Origin: Phycisphaera sp.
Lineage (GTDB): Bacteria; Planctomycetota; Phycisphaerae; Phycisphaerales; Phycisphaeraceae
NCBI GenBank assembly: GCA_029287335.1
Contig: JARFRI010000085.1
Coordinates: 1 to 12,250 of the forward strand
Direction of reading: 5' to 3'
Length of the DNA stretch: 12,250 nt
Each line of letters opens with the position of its first letter. The stretch's first letter is position 1. The translations under genes and the position numbers were made by a program. A model generated the notes under the pieces. That model made no database searches. It was not told the origin of the DNA and worked only from the letters and a program-made list of their open reading frames with translations. This document shows, in pieces, positions 5,980 to 12,250 of the stretch.

Positions 5980-7125
5980 TTATTCGCCGCTGTTTTCGTT
6001 CGTAATGATGTTCGGCAGGCCGCCTTTGATGTACGGGCCAAACGGGTTGGCGTAGACATCGGTGAACATCTCCTCGGTCGGCATGTCAGGCGATTCTTCC
6101 GCGAAGGTGATCGCGTCTTTGCTGACTTGCTTGGCCTTGCTGTCCAACTCGTGGCATTGGTCCTGCGTGGCCTTGCCAGCCTCAATGAGATGGTTGACGA
6201 GGATGTTGATGGGATCGCGTTCCTTGTACTCGCCGACTTCGTCCTTGCTGCGGTACTTCTGCGGGTCGGACATCGAGTGGCCCTGGTAGCGGTAGGTCTT
6301 GACGTTGACGAAGGCCGGGCCGGGATTGGAGCCTTCTCGGCTGTACTCGATCTCATCCCAGTTACCACGCTCCCACTGCGGGTTTTTAGCGTTGCGGGTC
6401 ATGGCGACCTGATCGCTGAACGTGTTGTAGACGTCGAGCACGTCCAGACCGTCGCACTCGGCGTAACGCATGCCGAAGGCCTGGGCCTTGGCGGACAGGT
6501 CGTTGGCCATGGCGGTGCCGCGGGCGATGTGGGTGCCCATGGAGTAGTTGTTGTTTTCGAGGACGAAGATGACCGGCAGGTTCCAGATGGCAGCGAGATT
6601 CATCGACTCGAAGAAGCCGCCTTGGTTGAGTGCCCCGTCGCCGAGGTAGCACAGGGCGACATTGTCTTTTTCTTCGTACTGGATGGAGAAGCCCAGGCCA
6701 GTGCCCAGTGGGCATTGTCCGCCGACGATGGCGTGTCCGCCGTACATATGTCGATCGCGGTCGAACATGTGCATCGAGCCGCCCTTGCCCTTGGCACAGC
6801 CGGTGATCTTGCCGTACATCTCGGCCATGCAGTAGTTGGGGTGCATGCCTCGGGCCAGGGCGAAGCCGTGGTCGCGGTAGGCACCGACGATGGGGTCGTC
6901 GTCCTTGAGGGCGCTGATGGAGCCGACGGCCGAGGCTTCCTGGCCGATGTAGATGTGGCAGAAGCCGCCGATCTTGGCCTGCTGATAGGCCTGCATCGTC
7001 TTCTCTTCGAAGCGGCGGATCAGCATCATGTCGTAGAGCATCTTGACGAGTTGGTCGTCGGAGAGCTTGTCGGAGGGCCGGCTGTTGTTGCTGACGTCGG
7101 ACGGGCTGGCATTGGTTGCGGTCAT
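5980..7125 (-). CDS. pdhA: Pyruvate dehydrogenase E1 component, alpha subunit
   Basis: A 381-residue ThDP-dependent E1 alpha subunit. It carries the RRFEEKTMQAYQQAKIGGF start of the family domain (37-55), the GQEA motif (61-64), RDHGFALARG (84-93), KGKGGSMHMFD (112-122) and the ThDP/Mg-binding motif from GDGALNQGG (162-170) to the asparagines of LENNNYSMG (189-197). The loop YRYQGHSMSDPQKYRSKDEV (278-297) contains the conserved phosphorylation-loop-like segment. Residues about 243-265 (TRNAKNPQWERGNWDEIEYS) form an extra stretch compared with usual bacterial PdhA. A good Shine-Dalgarno, GAGGTGA, precedes the ATG. It is the first gene of a pdhAB operon and faces away from bamA. Confidence 0.95.
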   Translation of the reverse strand: MTATNASPSDVSNNSRPSDKLSDDQLVKMLYDMMLIRRFEEKTMQAYQQAKIGGFCHIYIGQEASAVGSISALKDDDPIVGAYRDHGFALARGMHPNYCMAEMYGKITGCAKGKGGSMHMFDRDRHMYGGHAIVGGQCPLGTGLGFSIQYEEKDNVALCYLGDGALNQGGFFESMNLAAIWNLPVIFVLENNNYSMGTHIARGTAMANDLSAKAQAFGMRYAECDGLDVLDVYNTFSDQVAMTRNAKNPQWERGNWDEIEYSREGSNPGPAFVNVKTYRYQGHSMSDPQKYRSKDEVGEYKERDPINILVNHLIEAGKATQDQCHELDSKAKQVSKDAITFAEESPDMPTEEMFTDVYANPFGPYIKGGLPNIITNENSGE

Positions 7126-7170
7126 GGGTCACCTCGGGGTCGCGGTGTTGTCGCGGCACCGGCGGTCGCC

Positions 7171-7204
7171 GGGGGCTGCATCGTCCTTCAGGGGGGCTGA
7201 ATCG
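7171..7204. repeat. 13-nt direct repeat in the pdhA leader
   Basis: GGGGGCTGCATCG (7171-7183) and GGGGGCTGAATCG (7192-7204) match at 12 of 13 positions, with starts 21 nt apart, which is two helical turns. They lie 46-79 nt upstream of the pdhA start codon, a plausible place for a dimeric regulator site or an RNA-level element. Function is not shown. Confidence 0.45.
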
Positions 7205-7275
7205 ATCTTCGAGATCCGGCCTACAGCGTCTACCGTCCGCTCGGCACGAGAAACATCACCCGTCCAGAGCACTTT

Positions 7276-7304
7276 AGTTTAGATCGGCTAGCGAACGCCA
7301 GCAA
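7276..7304 (-). promoter_or_regulatory. Candidate sigma-70-type promoter for pdhAB
   Basis: On the minus strand TTGCTG (7299-7304) and TAAACT (7276-7281) are separated by exactly 17 nt. The -35 keeps TTG and the -10 matches four of six consensus positions. Transcription would start near 7269 and give a leader of about 140 nt containing the 21-nt-period direct repeat. The match is moderate. Confidence 0.3.
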
Positions 7305-7330
7305 GTAAGTGGTGATGGGGAAGTAGGGGA

Positions 7331-7396
7331 GCGTGTGAGCAAGCGGATTGAGAAAGAGGCGTACCCAAGCTCACACGCACGATTCACCCTCAATCC
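7331..7396 (+). promoter_or_regulatory. Interleaved inverted repeats upstream of bamA
   Basis: Two perfect inverted repeats are interleaved in the order A-B-A'-B'. GCGTGTGAGC (7331-7340) pairs with GCTCACACGC (7369-7378), and GGATTGAG (7345-7352) pairs with CTCAATCC (7389-7396). If transcribed, they could form a pseudoknot or two mutually exclusive hairpins; as DNA, either could be an operator. The element ends 69 nt before the bamA TTG start. The rest of the pdhA-bamA intergenic region (7126-7465) holds the repeat and candidate promoter described separately, and no gene. Confidence 0.5.
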
Positions 7397-7465
7397 TGCC
7401 CCTTGATCCCCACTGCTTCCCTTCGATCCGCTAAACTCCGCAGGTCTAATACTAGGAGCACGCGC

Positions 7466-9856
7466 TTGTCCTCGGCCTGTCACGCCCTCATCCGGCTTCA
7501 CATCCCGTTCCTCTGCATGTTGATCGCATTTGTCGCGGTCACGTCCACACACGCGCAGGCGATCGACCCCGAGGGCCGACTCATCCGCGATGTCCGCATC
7601 GAGGGCCTGGACACGACCCCGCTTCAACTGGTCCGCAACACCGTCCGCACCGAGGTCGGCAAGCCCTACCGCCAAGAGACGGCCAACGAAGACATCCGAC
7701 GCCTGACCTTTCTGGGCCGATTCGACACTGTCGTCGCCAAGGTCGAGGACAACGGCGACGGCTCGATCGATGTCATCTTCGCGGTCACCGAACAGTCCAG
7801 CCTGCTGGCGATGCGCTTTGTCGGGGCCAAGCGTTTCACCGATGAACAGCTTTTGACGCTTGTGCTGCTTCGGCCGGGCGACCCGATTGATAAGTCGCTG
7901 ATCGACCGGGGCATGCGCGCGATCGAGTCGGCCTATGCCGAGAAGGGCCACTTCGCCGCGTCGGTGTCGTACGACGAGAAGGCACTCAAAGACAAACGCG
8001 AGCTGATCTACAAGATCACCGAGGGGCCGCGTGTCCGCGTGACCGAGCTGCGTTATCAAGGCAATCAGGTCTATGACGACGATCGCCTGGCGAGTCAGGT
8101 CGGTCAAGAGACGTACCTTTGGCCGTTCATCGCCGGGTTCATGGACCGCACGCAGTTGGACATCGACGTCGCGGCGATTCGTGAGTATTACCAGGACCGG
8201 GGCTACTTGAACGCTCAGGTCGGCCGACGTATCGACCTGTCGCCGAGACAAAACCGCGCGATCATCACGTTCGAAGTCAACGAGGGCTTGCAGCACACCG
8301 TCCGCGACATCCAGGTGCGTTTCACCAAAGACGGCGTACCGTTCAAAGATCAGCTCATGTCCGAGGAGCAGATCCGCATGGTGCTGAGCCTGGTCAAGGG
8401 CGGGGTGTACAGCGACGACCGCCTGGCCGACTCACAAGAAGCGGTCCGTCTGTGGTACGGCGAGATCGGGTTCATCAACACCCGCGTGCAGATCAACCGC
8501 GTCTTTGACCCTAATCAGCCGAAGGTCGATGTGATCGTTGAGATCGATGAGGGCACGGGCCCGACGATTGTCGATGACATCGTGATCATCGGGCTGACGC
8601 GGACGGATCAGAAGGTGCTGCTTCGACGGGTTCGCGGGCTGGAGCCGGGTCGGCCGGTCAATCTGCGCGGGCTTGAAGAGACGCGTCGGCTCGTACGGGA
8701 AAGCACGTGGTTTTCCAACGGCACGATCACCGCGTTGGGCGATGAGGACGAGCTGTACCGCAGCTTCCTGATCGAGGCTTCTGAAAAGAACACCGGGTCG
8801 TTCAGTATCGGGGCCGGCGTGAGCTCAGACTCCGGCGTCTTCGGCGCGATCTCGCTGGAGCAGCGCAACTTCGACATCACCGACTGGCCCGAGTCGATGG
8901 ACGAGTTCCTGGCTCAGCGCGCCTTCCTCGGGGCAGGGCAGACGTTTAACATCACCCTGGCTCCGGGTAACGACATCAGCAACTACTCGATCGGCTTCCG
9001 CGAGCCGTACCTCTTCGAGTCGGACTACTTCTTTGATGTCTCCCTGTCCGCGTTCACGGCCATCCGAGAAGACTTCGACGAGGGACGCATCGGTATCCGC
9101 ACGGGCTTTGGCCGTCGGCTTGGCGATATCTGGACCGGATCGGTGCGTGCCCGTTTCGAACAGATCGACATCAGCGACATCGAGCCGGACGCACCGACGG
9201 ACGTGTTCGCGGTGGCGGGCGACAGCTCGCTGAGTTCGTTGGGGATCAGCCTGACACGATCGACCACCGACTCGAACATCACGCCAAGCCAGGGCTCGCG
9301 ACTCAACCTGGGTCTGAATCAGTACGGCTCACTGGGCGGCGACTACGACTTCACCCGACTCACCGCGGGGTACAGCCAGTTTTGGACCCTCGACAAAGAC
9401 TTCCTGGGCCGAAAGACGATCCTCTCGTTGCAGTTCGACACCGGCTACATCCCGCAGGACACCGGCGATGTGCCCCTGTTCGAGCGGTTCTACTCCGGCG
9501 GTCGTGACTTCCGCGGCTTCGGCTTCCGGGGCGTCGGGCCACGCGGTATCCGCAACGACACGCTCACCCTCGGCGACGACCCCGTCGGCGGCCGGTTCCA
9601 GTTCATCACCCGGCTGCAATACGAGGTCCCGGTGTATGCGCAGTTCATCCGCTGGGCGTTCTTTACCGATCAAGGCACGATCCAAGACGAGTTCGGCTTT
9701 GATCAGTGGCGCGTCTCGGTCGGCACGGGCGTCCGATTGCGGATCCCCTTCTTTGGCCAAGCCCCCATCGCCATCGACTTCGGCTTCCCGATCCTCGAAG
9801 AAGAAGGCGACGATACGCAAATCCTCAGCTTCAGCATCGAACTGCCCTTTAATTAA
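7466..9856 (+). CDS. bamA: Outer-membrane protein assembly factor BamA (Omp85)
   Basis: A 796-residue Omp85 protein that folds and inserts beta-barrel proteins in the outer membrane. A signal peptide (residues 1-32, hydrophobic core FLCMLIAFVAV, cleavage after HAQA) is followed by about five POTRA domains (about 33-440, each with the pattern seen in IRDVRIEGLD, MRFVGAKRFT, VTELRYQGNQ and IVDDIVIIGL). A C-terminal barrel follows from about 445, with FRGFGFRGVGPR (near 682) matching the VRGF/Y loop-6 motif and GRFQFITRLQYEVPV matching the late-strand signature. The chosen start is TTG at 7466: AGGAG lies 7 nt upstream and the signal peptide begins there. An in-frame TTG at 7403 would add 21 residues without a ribosome site. 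The protein ends LPFN, so the usual final aromatic residue is penultimate. The protein family is certain. Confidence 0.93.
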   Translation: MSSACHALIRLHIPFLCMLIAFVAVTSTHAQAIDPEGRLIRDVRIEGLDTTPLQLVRNTVRTEVGKPYRQETANEDIRRLTFLGRFDTVVAKVEDNGDGSIDVIFAVTEQSSLLAMRFVGAKRFTDEQLLTLVLLRPGDPIDKSLIDRGMRAIESAYAEKGHFAASVSYDEKALKDKRELIYKITEGPRVRVTELRYQGNQVYDDDRLASQVGQETYLWPFIAGFMDRTQLDIDVAAIREYYQDRGYLNAQVGRRIDLSPRQNRAIITFEVNEGLQHTVRDIQVRFTKDGVPFKDQLMSEEQIRMVLSLVKGGVYSDDRLADSQEAVRLWYGEIGFINTRVQINRVFDPNQPKVDVIVEIDEGTGPTIVDDIVIIGLTRTDQKVLLRRVRGLEPGRPVNLRGLEETRRLVRESTWFSNGTITALGDEDELYRSFLIEASEKNTGSFSIGAGVSSDSGVFGAISLEQRNFDITDWPESMDEFLAQRAFLGAGQTFNITLAPGNDISNYSIGFREPYLFESDYFFDVSLSAFTAIREDFDEGRIGIRTGFGRRLGDIWTGSVRARFEQIDISDIEPDAPTDVFAVAGDSSLSSLGISLTRSTTDSNITPSQGSRLNLGLNQYGSLGGDYDFTRLTAGYSQFWTLDKDFLGRKTILSLQFDTGYIPQDTGDVPLFERFYSGGRDFRGFGFRGVGPRGIRNDTLTLGDDPVGGRFQFITRLQYEVPVYAQFIRWAFFTDQGTIQDEFGFDQWRVSVGTGVRLRIPFFGQAPIAIDFGFPILEEEGDDTQILSFSIELPFN

Positions 9857-9860
9857 GACG

Positions 9861-9917
9861 TGGGCAGGGCAGCTATTGCTGCCTGTCTGCGAGTTGGAGA
9901 TGATCCGTGACAGGCAG
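9861..9917 (+). promoter_or_regulatory. Alternative hairpins after bamA
   Basis: GGCAGC-TATT-GCTGCC (9868-9883) forms a hairpin, extended by GGGCA/TGTCT with a bulge, starting five nt after the bamA stop. It has no T-run, so it is at best a weak terminator. The 3' arm also belongs to a second perfect 9-bp inverted repeat, CTGCCTGTC (9879-9887) with GACAGGCAG (9909-9917). The two helices exclude each other, as in attenuators. The second helix ends at the AGGA that precedes a possible GTG start at 9924. Confidence 0.4.
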
Positions 9918-9992
9918 GAATGAGTGTCCTACCCCTCCAACGGTGCCCAGGTAAAGCTTATTGCGGTTGTTAGAAATCCGGTCGATCGGACC

Positions 9993-10018
9993 ATGCGGCC
10001 GCATCGTTCGGCTATTAT
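9993..10018 (+). promoter_or_regulatory. Possible promoter with 12-bp palindrome before the CHAD gene
   Basis: A perfect palindrome ATGCGGCCGCAT (9993-10004) is followed by a TATTAT -10-like hexamer (10013-10018). No good -35 is seen. If transcription starts near 10025, the palindrome covers the spacer, a usual place for a repressor site, and the leader to the ATG at 10060 would be about 35 nt. Confidence 0.3.
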
Positions 10019-10059
10019 CGCTAACCCAATTCTCATTTTTGATCGCGACTTTGCCCGCA

Positions 10060-10949
10060 TGAGCACCCTCCGCAGACAGGACCCCACCGGCCCCGGCCTC
10101 AAACGCATCGCCTGTGCGCAGGTTGAATCGGCGATCCGATGCCTCACCCGCGAGGCCGGCCAGGCCGTGTCCGCCGCCTATGCGATCGACCAGGCCCAGG
10201 CCGTGCTCTCGCTGATCGAGCCGGAGCTGCCTCGTCATGCCCTGCGTAAAGAGCGTGCGATCCTGACTCGGCTGACATCCGGGTTGGCGGAGATGACCGA
10301 GCCGACGCGTCTGCTGGAGCAGTTAGACAAGGAATACAAAAAATCGCCTTCGGATTCCGACCTTGCTTCTGCGGTCAAGTCGCTGCGTAAGCGTTGGTCG
10401 TCGCGTGACCATGCTTCGGCGGCGATGAGTTCAAAGGCCGGCAGCTTTAACCCGGCGATCTACCGCCTGGTCGCGGACATGGCCGAGCTGCGTGGGCACC
10501 TGGACCACTGGCCGGTCGATGGCGTGCCGGACGATGCGCCGCCGCGCGGCCTGCGTCGCACCTACACCAAGGCCCGGCGCCTGGCGCATGAGTCGGGGAC
10601 CGTCGATTCGCTTTCGCCGTTGGTACGCGTCTTAAACGAGTTGACGGTCCAGCTCAGCGTGCTCAACAAGGCCTGTCCGACCATGCTGAAGGCCCACCGC
10701 AAGCTGCTGTCGCGCGGGACCGACGCTTTGACCGAGGTGCTGAAAGACGAGCAGTTGAATGTGGCGTTGCGTGCCGAGTTGGGCAAGGGCGCGAGCAAAG
10801 TGCTGCCTGACCAGGCGTCGTTGGCCGACCGAGTTGCGTCCGTGATCACGGGCGAGATCGAGCCGGCGCTGGCCGAGTCGCCCGCCGCGTTCACGAATCG
10901 CCTCAAGGCCTACTGGTCGGCATGGCGTGGCGAAGCGTCAGAGAGATAA
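10060..10949 (+). CDS. Diverged CHAD-domain protein
   Basis: A 296-residue, all-helical, basic protein. The segment RGLRRTYTKARRLA (163-176) is the signature of the second half of CHAD domains, and the first half fits the family layout (about 38-95, ending in LLEQLDK). CHAD domains are helical bundles that typically bind polyphosphate through conserved His, Arg and Lys residues. Here the two helices that usually carry 'H-x-x-R-K' motifs read AAYAIDQAQAVLSLIEP (39-55) and SPLVRVLNELTVQLSVL (186-202), without those residues. No partner such as polyphosphate kinase or CYTH is in the window. The start is uncertain: the ATG at 10060 begins just before the domain but has no Shine-Dalgarno, while a GTG at 9924 follows AGGA and would add 45 residues without family resemblance. 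The gene ends directly against the stop of the convergent aminotransferase gene. Confidence 0.6.
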
Positions 10950-12080
10950 TCACGCGTAAAACGCTTTGATCGTCTCAACCACATGCCCGAGCTGTGCTTC
11001 GGTCAGCTCGGGGTAGATCGGGATCGAGAGGACCTCCGCGGCGGCCTGCTCGGCAACGGGGAAGTCGCCGGCCTTGTTGCCTAGGTAGCTGAAGCACTTC
11101 TGCTCGTGCATGCACAGCGGGTAGTAGATCGCACTGCCGACGCCCGCTTCGCCGAGGTATTTTTGGAGCTCGTCGCGTTGCTGGACGCGTAGCGTGTACT
11201 GGTTGTAGATCGATTCGTTGCCGTCGGCGATGATCGGCGTGGTGACCTGTTCGACGCCGGCCAGGTGCTCGTCGTAGAGCGCCGCGTTCTTGCGTCGGCC
11301 TTCGTGCCAGTTGTCCAGGTGCTTGAGCTTGATCGAGAGGTAGGCCGCTTGCAGTGTGTCGATGCGGAAGTTGCCGCCGACCTCGTCGTGGTAGTAACGT
11401 TCTTGTGCGCCGTGGTTGCGGAGCATGAGCAGGCGTTTGTAGAGGTCTTCGTCCTGGCAGGTGATCAGCCCGCCGTCGCCCGCCCCGCCGAGGTTCTTGG
11501 AGGGGAAGAAGCTGAAGCAGCCCATATCGCTCAGTGAGCCGGCGGGCGCACCGTTTTGTTTGGCGCCGATCGACTGGGCCGCGTCTTCGATGACTTTCAG
11601 GTCGTGCTTCTCCGCGACGTCCAGGACGGTGTCCATGTCGGCCATCTGCCCGAAGAGGTGGACGGGCATGATCGCACGGGTCTTTTCATTGACCGCTTCT
11701 TCAAGCTGCTCAGCATCAAAATTGAAGGTCTTGGGGTCGATGTCGACGAAGACGGGCGTGAGTCCTTGTCGGTGGATCGAGCCGACGGTCGCGAAGAAGG
11801 TGAAGGGCGTGGTGATGATCTCGTCTCCGGGCTTGAGGTCCAGGGCCATCATGGCGAGGATCAGCGCGTCGGTCCCGGACGAGCAGCCGACGGCGAACTT
11901 GGTGTTGCAGTAGCCCGAGGCCTGGCACTCGAACTCGCCGACCTCCGGGCCGTTGATCATGTACTGGCCGTCGAGGACGCGCTCGACAACGGGCATGATC
12001 TCGCTCTTGAGCGCGGCGTACTGGGTCTTGAGGTCAAGCAGCGGGACATCGAGCTTGGTCGGTGGGGTTTTGGTCGTCAC
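10950..12080 (-). CDS. DegT/DnrJ/EryC1/StrS-family sugar aminotransferase
   Basis: A 376-residue PLP-dependent aminotransferase acting on keto-sugar nucleotides, usually for amino sugars of O-antigen, capsule or glycans. Seen: VPLLDLKTQYAALKSEIMP at the start, SSGTDAL (67-73, phosphate-binding), EIITTPFTFFATVGSI (87-102), HLFGQMADMD (141-150), EDAAQSIGA (165-173, PLP ring contacts) and FFPSKNLGGAGDGG (191-204) with the Schiff-base lysine K195. The C-terminal GSAIYYPLCMHEQKCFSYLG and GDFPVAEQAAAEVLSIPIYPEL resemble the WbpE/WlbC branch, which makes 2,3-diamino-uronic sugars, but the exact substrate cannot be fixed. The start is GTG at 12080 with AAGGA 7 nt upstream. It follows a partial gene on the same strand by 79 nt, so they may share an operon. 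Confidence 0.93.
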   Translation of the reverse strand: MTTKTPPTKLDVPLLDLKTQYAALKSEIMPVVERVLDGQYMINGPEVGEFECQASGYCNTKFAVGCSSGTDALILAMMALDLKPGDEIITTPFTFFATVGSIHRQGLTPVFVDIDPKTFNFDAEQLEEAVNEKTRAIMPVHLFGQMADMDTVLDVAEKHDLKVIEDAAQSIGAKQNGAPAGSLSDMGCFSFFPSKNLGGAGDGGLITCQDEDLYKRLLMLRNHGAQERYYHDEVGGNFRIDTLQAAYLSIKLKHLDNWHEGRRKNAALYDEHLAGVEQVTTPIIADGNESIYNQYTLRVQQRDELQKYLGEAGVGSAIYYPLCMHEQKCFSYLGNKAGDFPVAEQAAAEVLSIPIYPELTEAQLGHVVETIKAFYA

Positions 12081-12159
12081 AGCGGGTTCCTTGGATGGCT
12101 TTCAACACACCAAAGTAGGGGGGGTGTAAGCCCGCGTCAATGCTTGCCGATCGACCGAG

Positions 12160-12250
12160 CTACGAGAGCTCCCCGGCAAAGTTTTCATCAACAACCATCT
12201 GCGCAAATTGTTCCGGCGTCAGCTCCAATCCCTTGTCAAGGGCGACCTGC
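12160..12250 (-). CDS. Unrecognised protein, C-terminal end (partial)
   Basis: On the minus strand an open frame enters from the window end and stops at TAG (12160-12162). It encodes 29 visible residues, including LDKGLELTPEQFAQMVVDEN and ending in FAGELS. The segment looks like a helix-rich, acidic C-terminus; TPEQFAQMV suggests an amphipathic helix. No family can be named from this length. It lies 79 nt upstream of the sugar aminotransferase on the same strand, so it may be a fellow member of a surface-sugar operon. The 79-nt gap holds no clear terminator. Confidence 0.55.
   Translation of the reverse strand, partial: QVALDKGLELTPEQFAQMVVDENFAGELS

Noticed and set aside
5932..7200. 422-codon plus-strand open frame opposite pdhA
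   Set aside because: Low-complexity Val/Asp/Gly-rich translation typical of the strand opposite a GC-rich gene; pdhA on the other strand has complete motifs and a good ribosome site.
7274..8296. 340-codon minus-strand frame opposite bamA
   Set aside because: Antisense to the signal peptide and POTRA domains of bamA, with no recognisable motif.
1..12250. CRISPR arrays, tRNA or rRNA genes, insertion sequences or phage genes
   Set aside because: No regularly spaced repeats, tRNA cloverleaf elements, rRNA-like segments, transposase or integrase motifs were seen on either strand.

Overview
The window is a GC-rich, gene-dense bacterial chromosome segment. It most resembles a Planctomycetota genome of the Phycisphaerae type. 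That placement is an inference from three things: a secreted protein with a PEP-CTERM-like C-terminus ending in RRRRK, a short type II/IV-family secretion ATPase coupled to a STAS protein, and small GC-rich palindromic repeats scattered between and inside genes.

Layout. Positions 1-1388 (+) hold the end of a STAS-domain protein overlapping a zinc-motif-less GspE/PilB-like ATPase. A compact inverted pair of hairpin repeats (1402-1507) separates it from a class I SAM methyltransferase (1511-2194, +). Positions 2203-7125 (-) form a pyruvate dehydrogenase region: pdhA (E1 alpha) and pdhB (E1 beta) are an operon closed by an intrinsic terminator. A secreted PEP-CTERM-like protein follows with its own terminator, and then pdhC (E2) starts from its own upstream region. 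No E3 (lpd) gene is visible. Divergent from pdhA is a BamA/Omp85 outer-membrane assembly gene (7466-9856, +) with a TTG start. Next is a diverged CHAD-domain protein (about 10060-10949, +). It converges with no gap on a DegT/DnrJ/EryC1 sugar aminotransferase (10950-12080, -), which is preceded by the 3' end of an unrecognised gene (12160 to the window end, -).

How they work together. The PDH genes convert pyruvate to acetyl-CoA. BamA inserts outer-membrane beta-barrels, the PEP-CTERM-like protein is a probable envelope or surface product, and the DegT enzyme probably makes an amino sugar for surface polysaccharide. The STAS/ATPase pair may belong to a pilus or secretion-type machine. These functional links are inferred from families; the sequence does not show one common pathway.

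Most notable are non-coding or double-duty sequences. The first is a REPIN-like inverted pair at 1402-1507 whose two arms differ at only four positions, and those four form two compensatory base pairs. The second is a 30-bp palindromic repeat present identically in the pdhA-pdhB spacer and, in frame, within the first flexible linker of pdhC, with a related palindrome in the second linker. The third is an interleaved (pseudoknot-order) pair of inverted repeats in the bamA leader. The CHAD protein is also unusual: it keeps the family fold signature but has lost the basic/His residues expected for polyphosphate binding.
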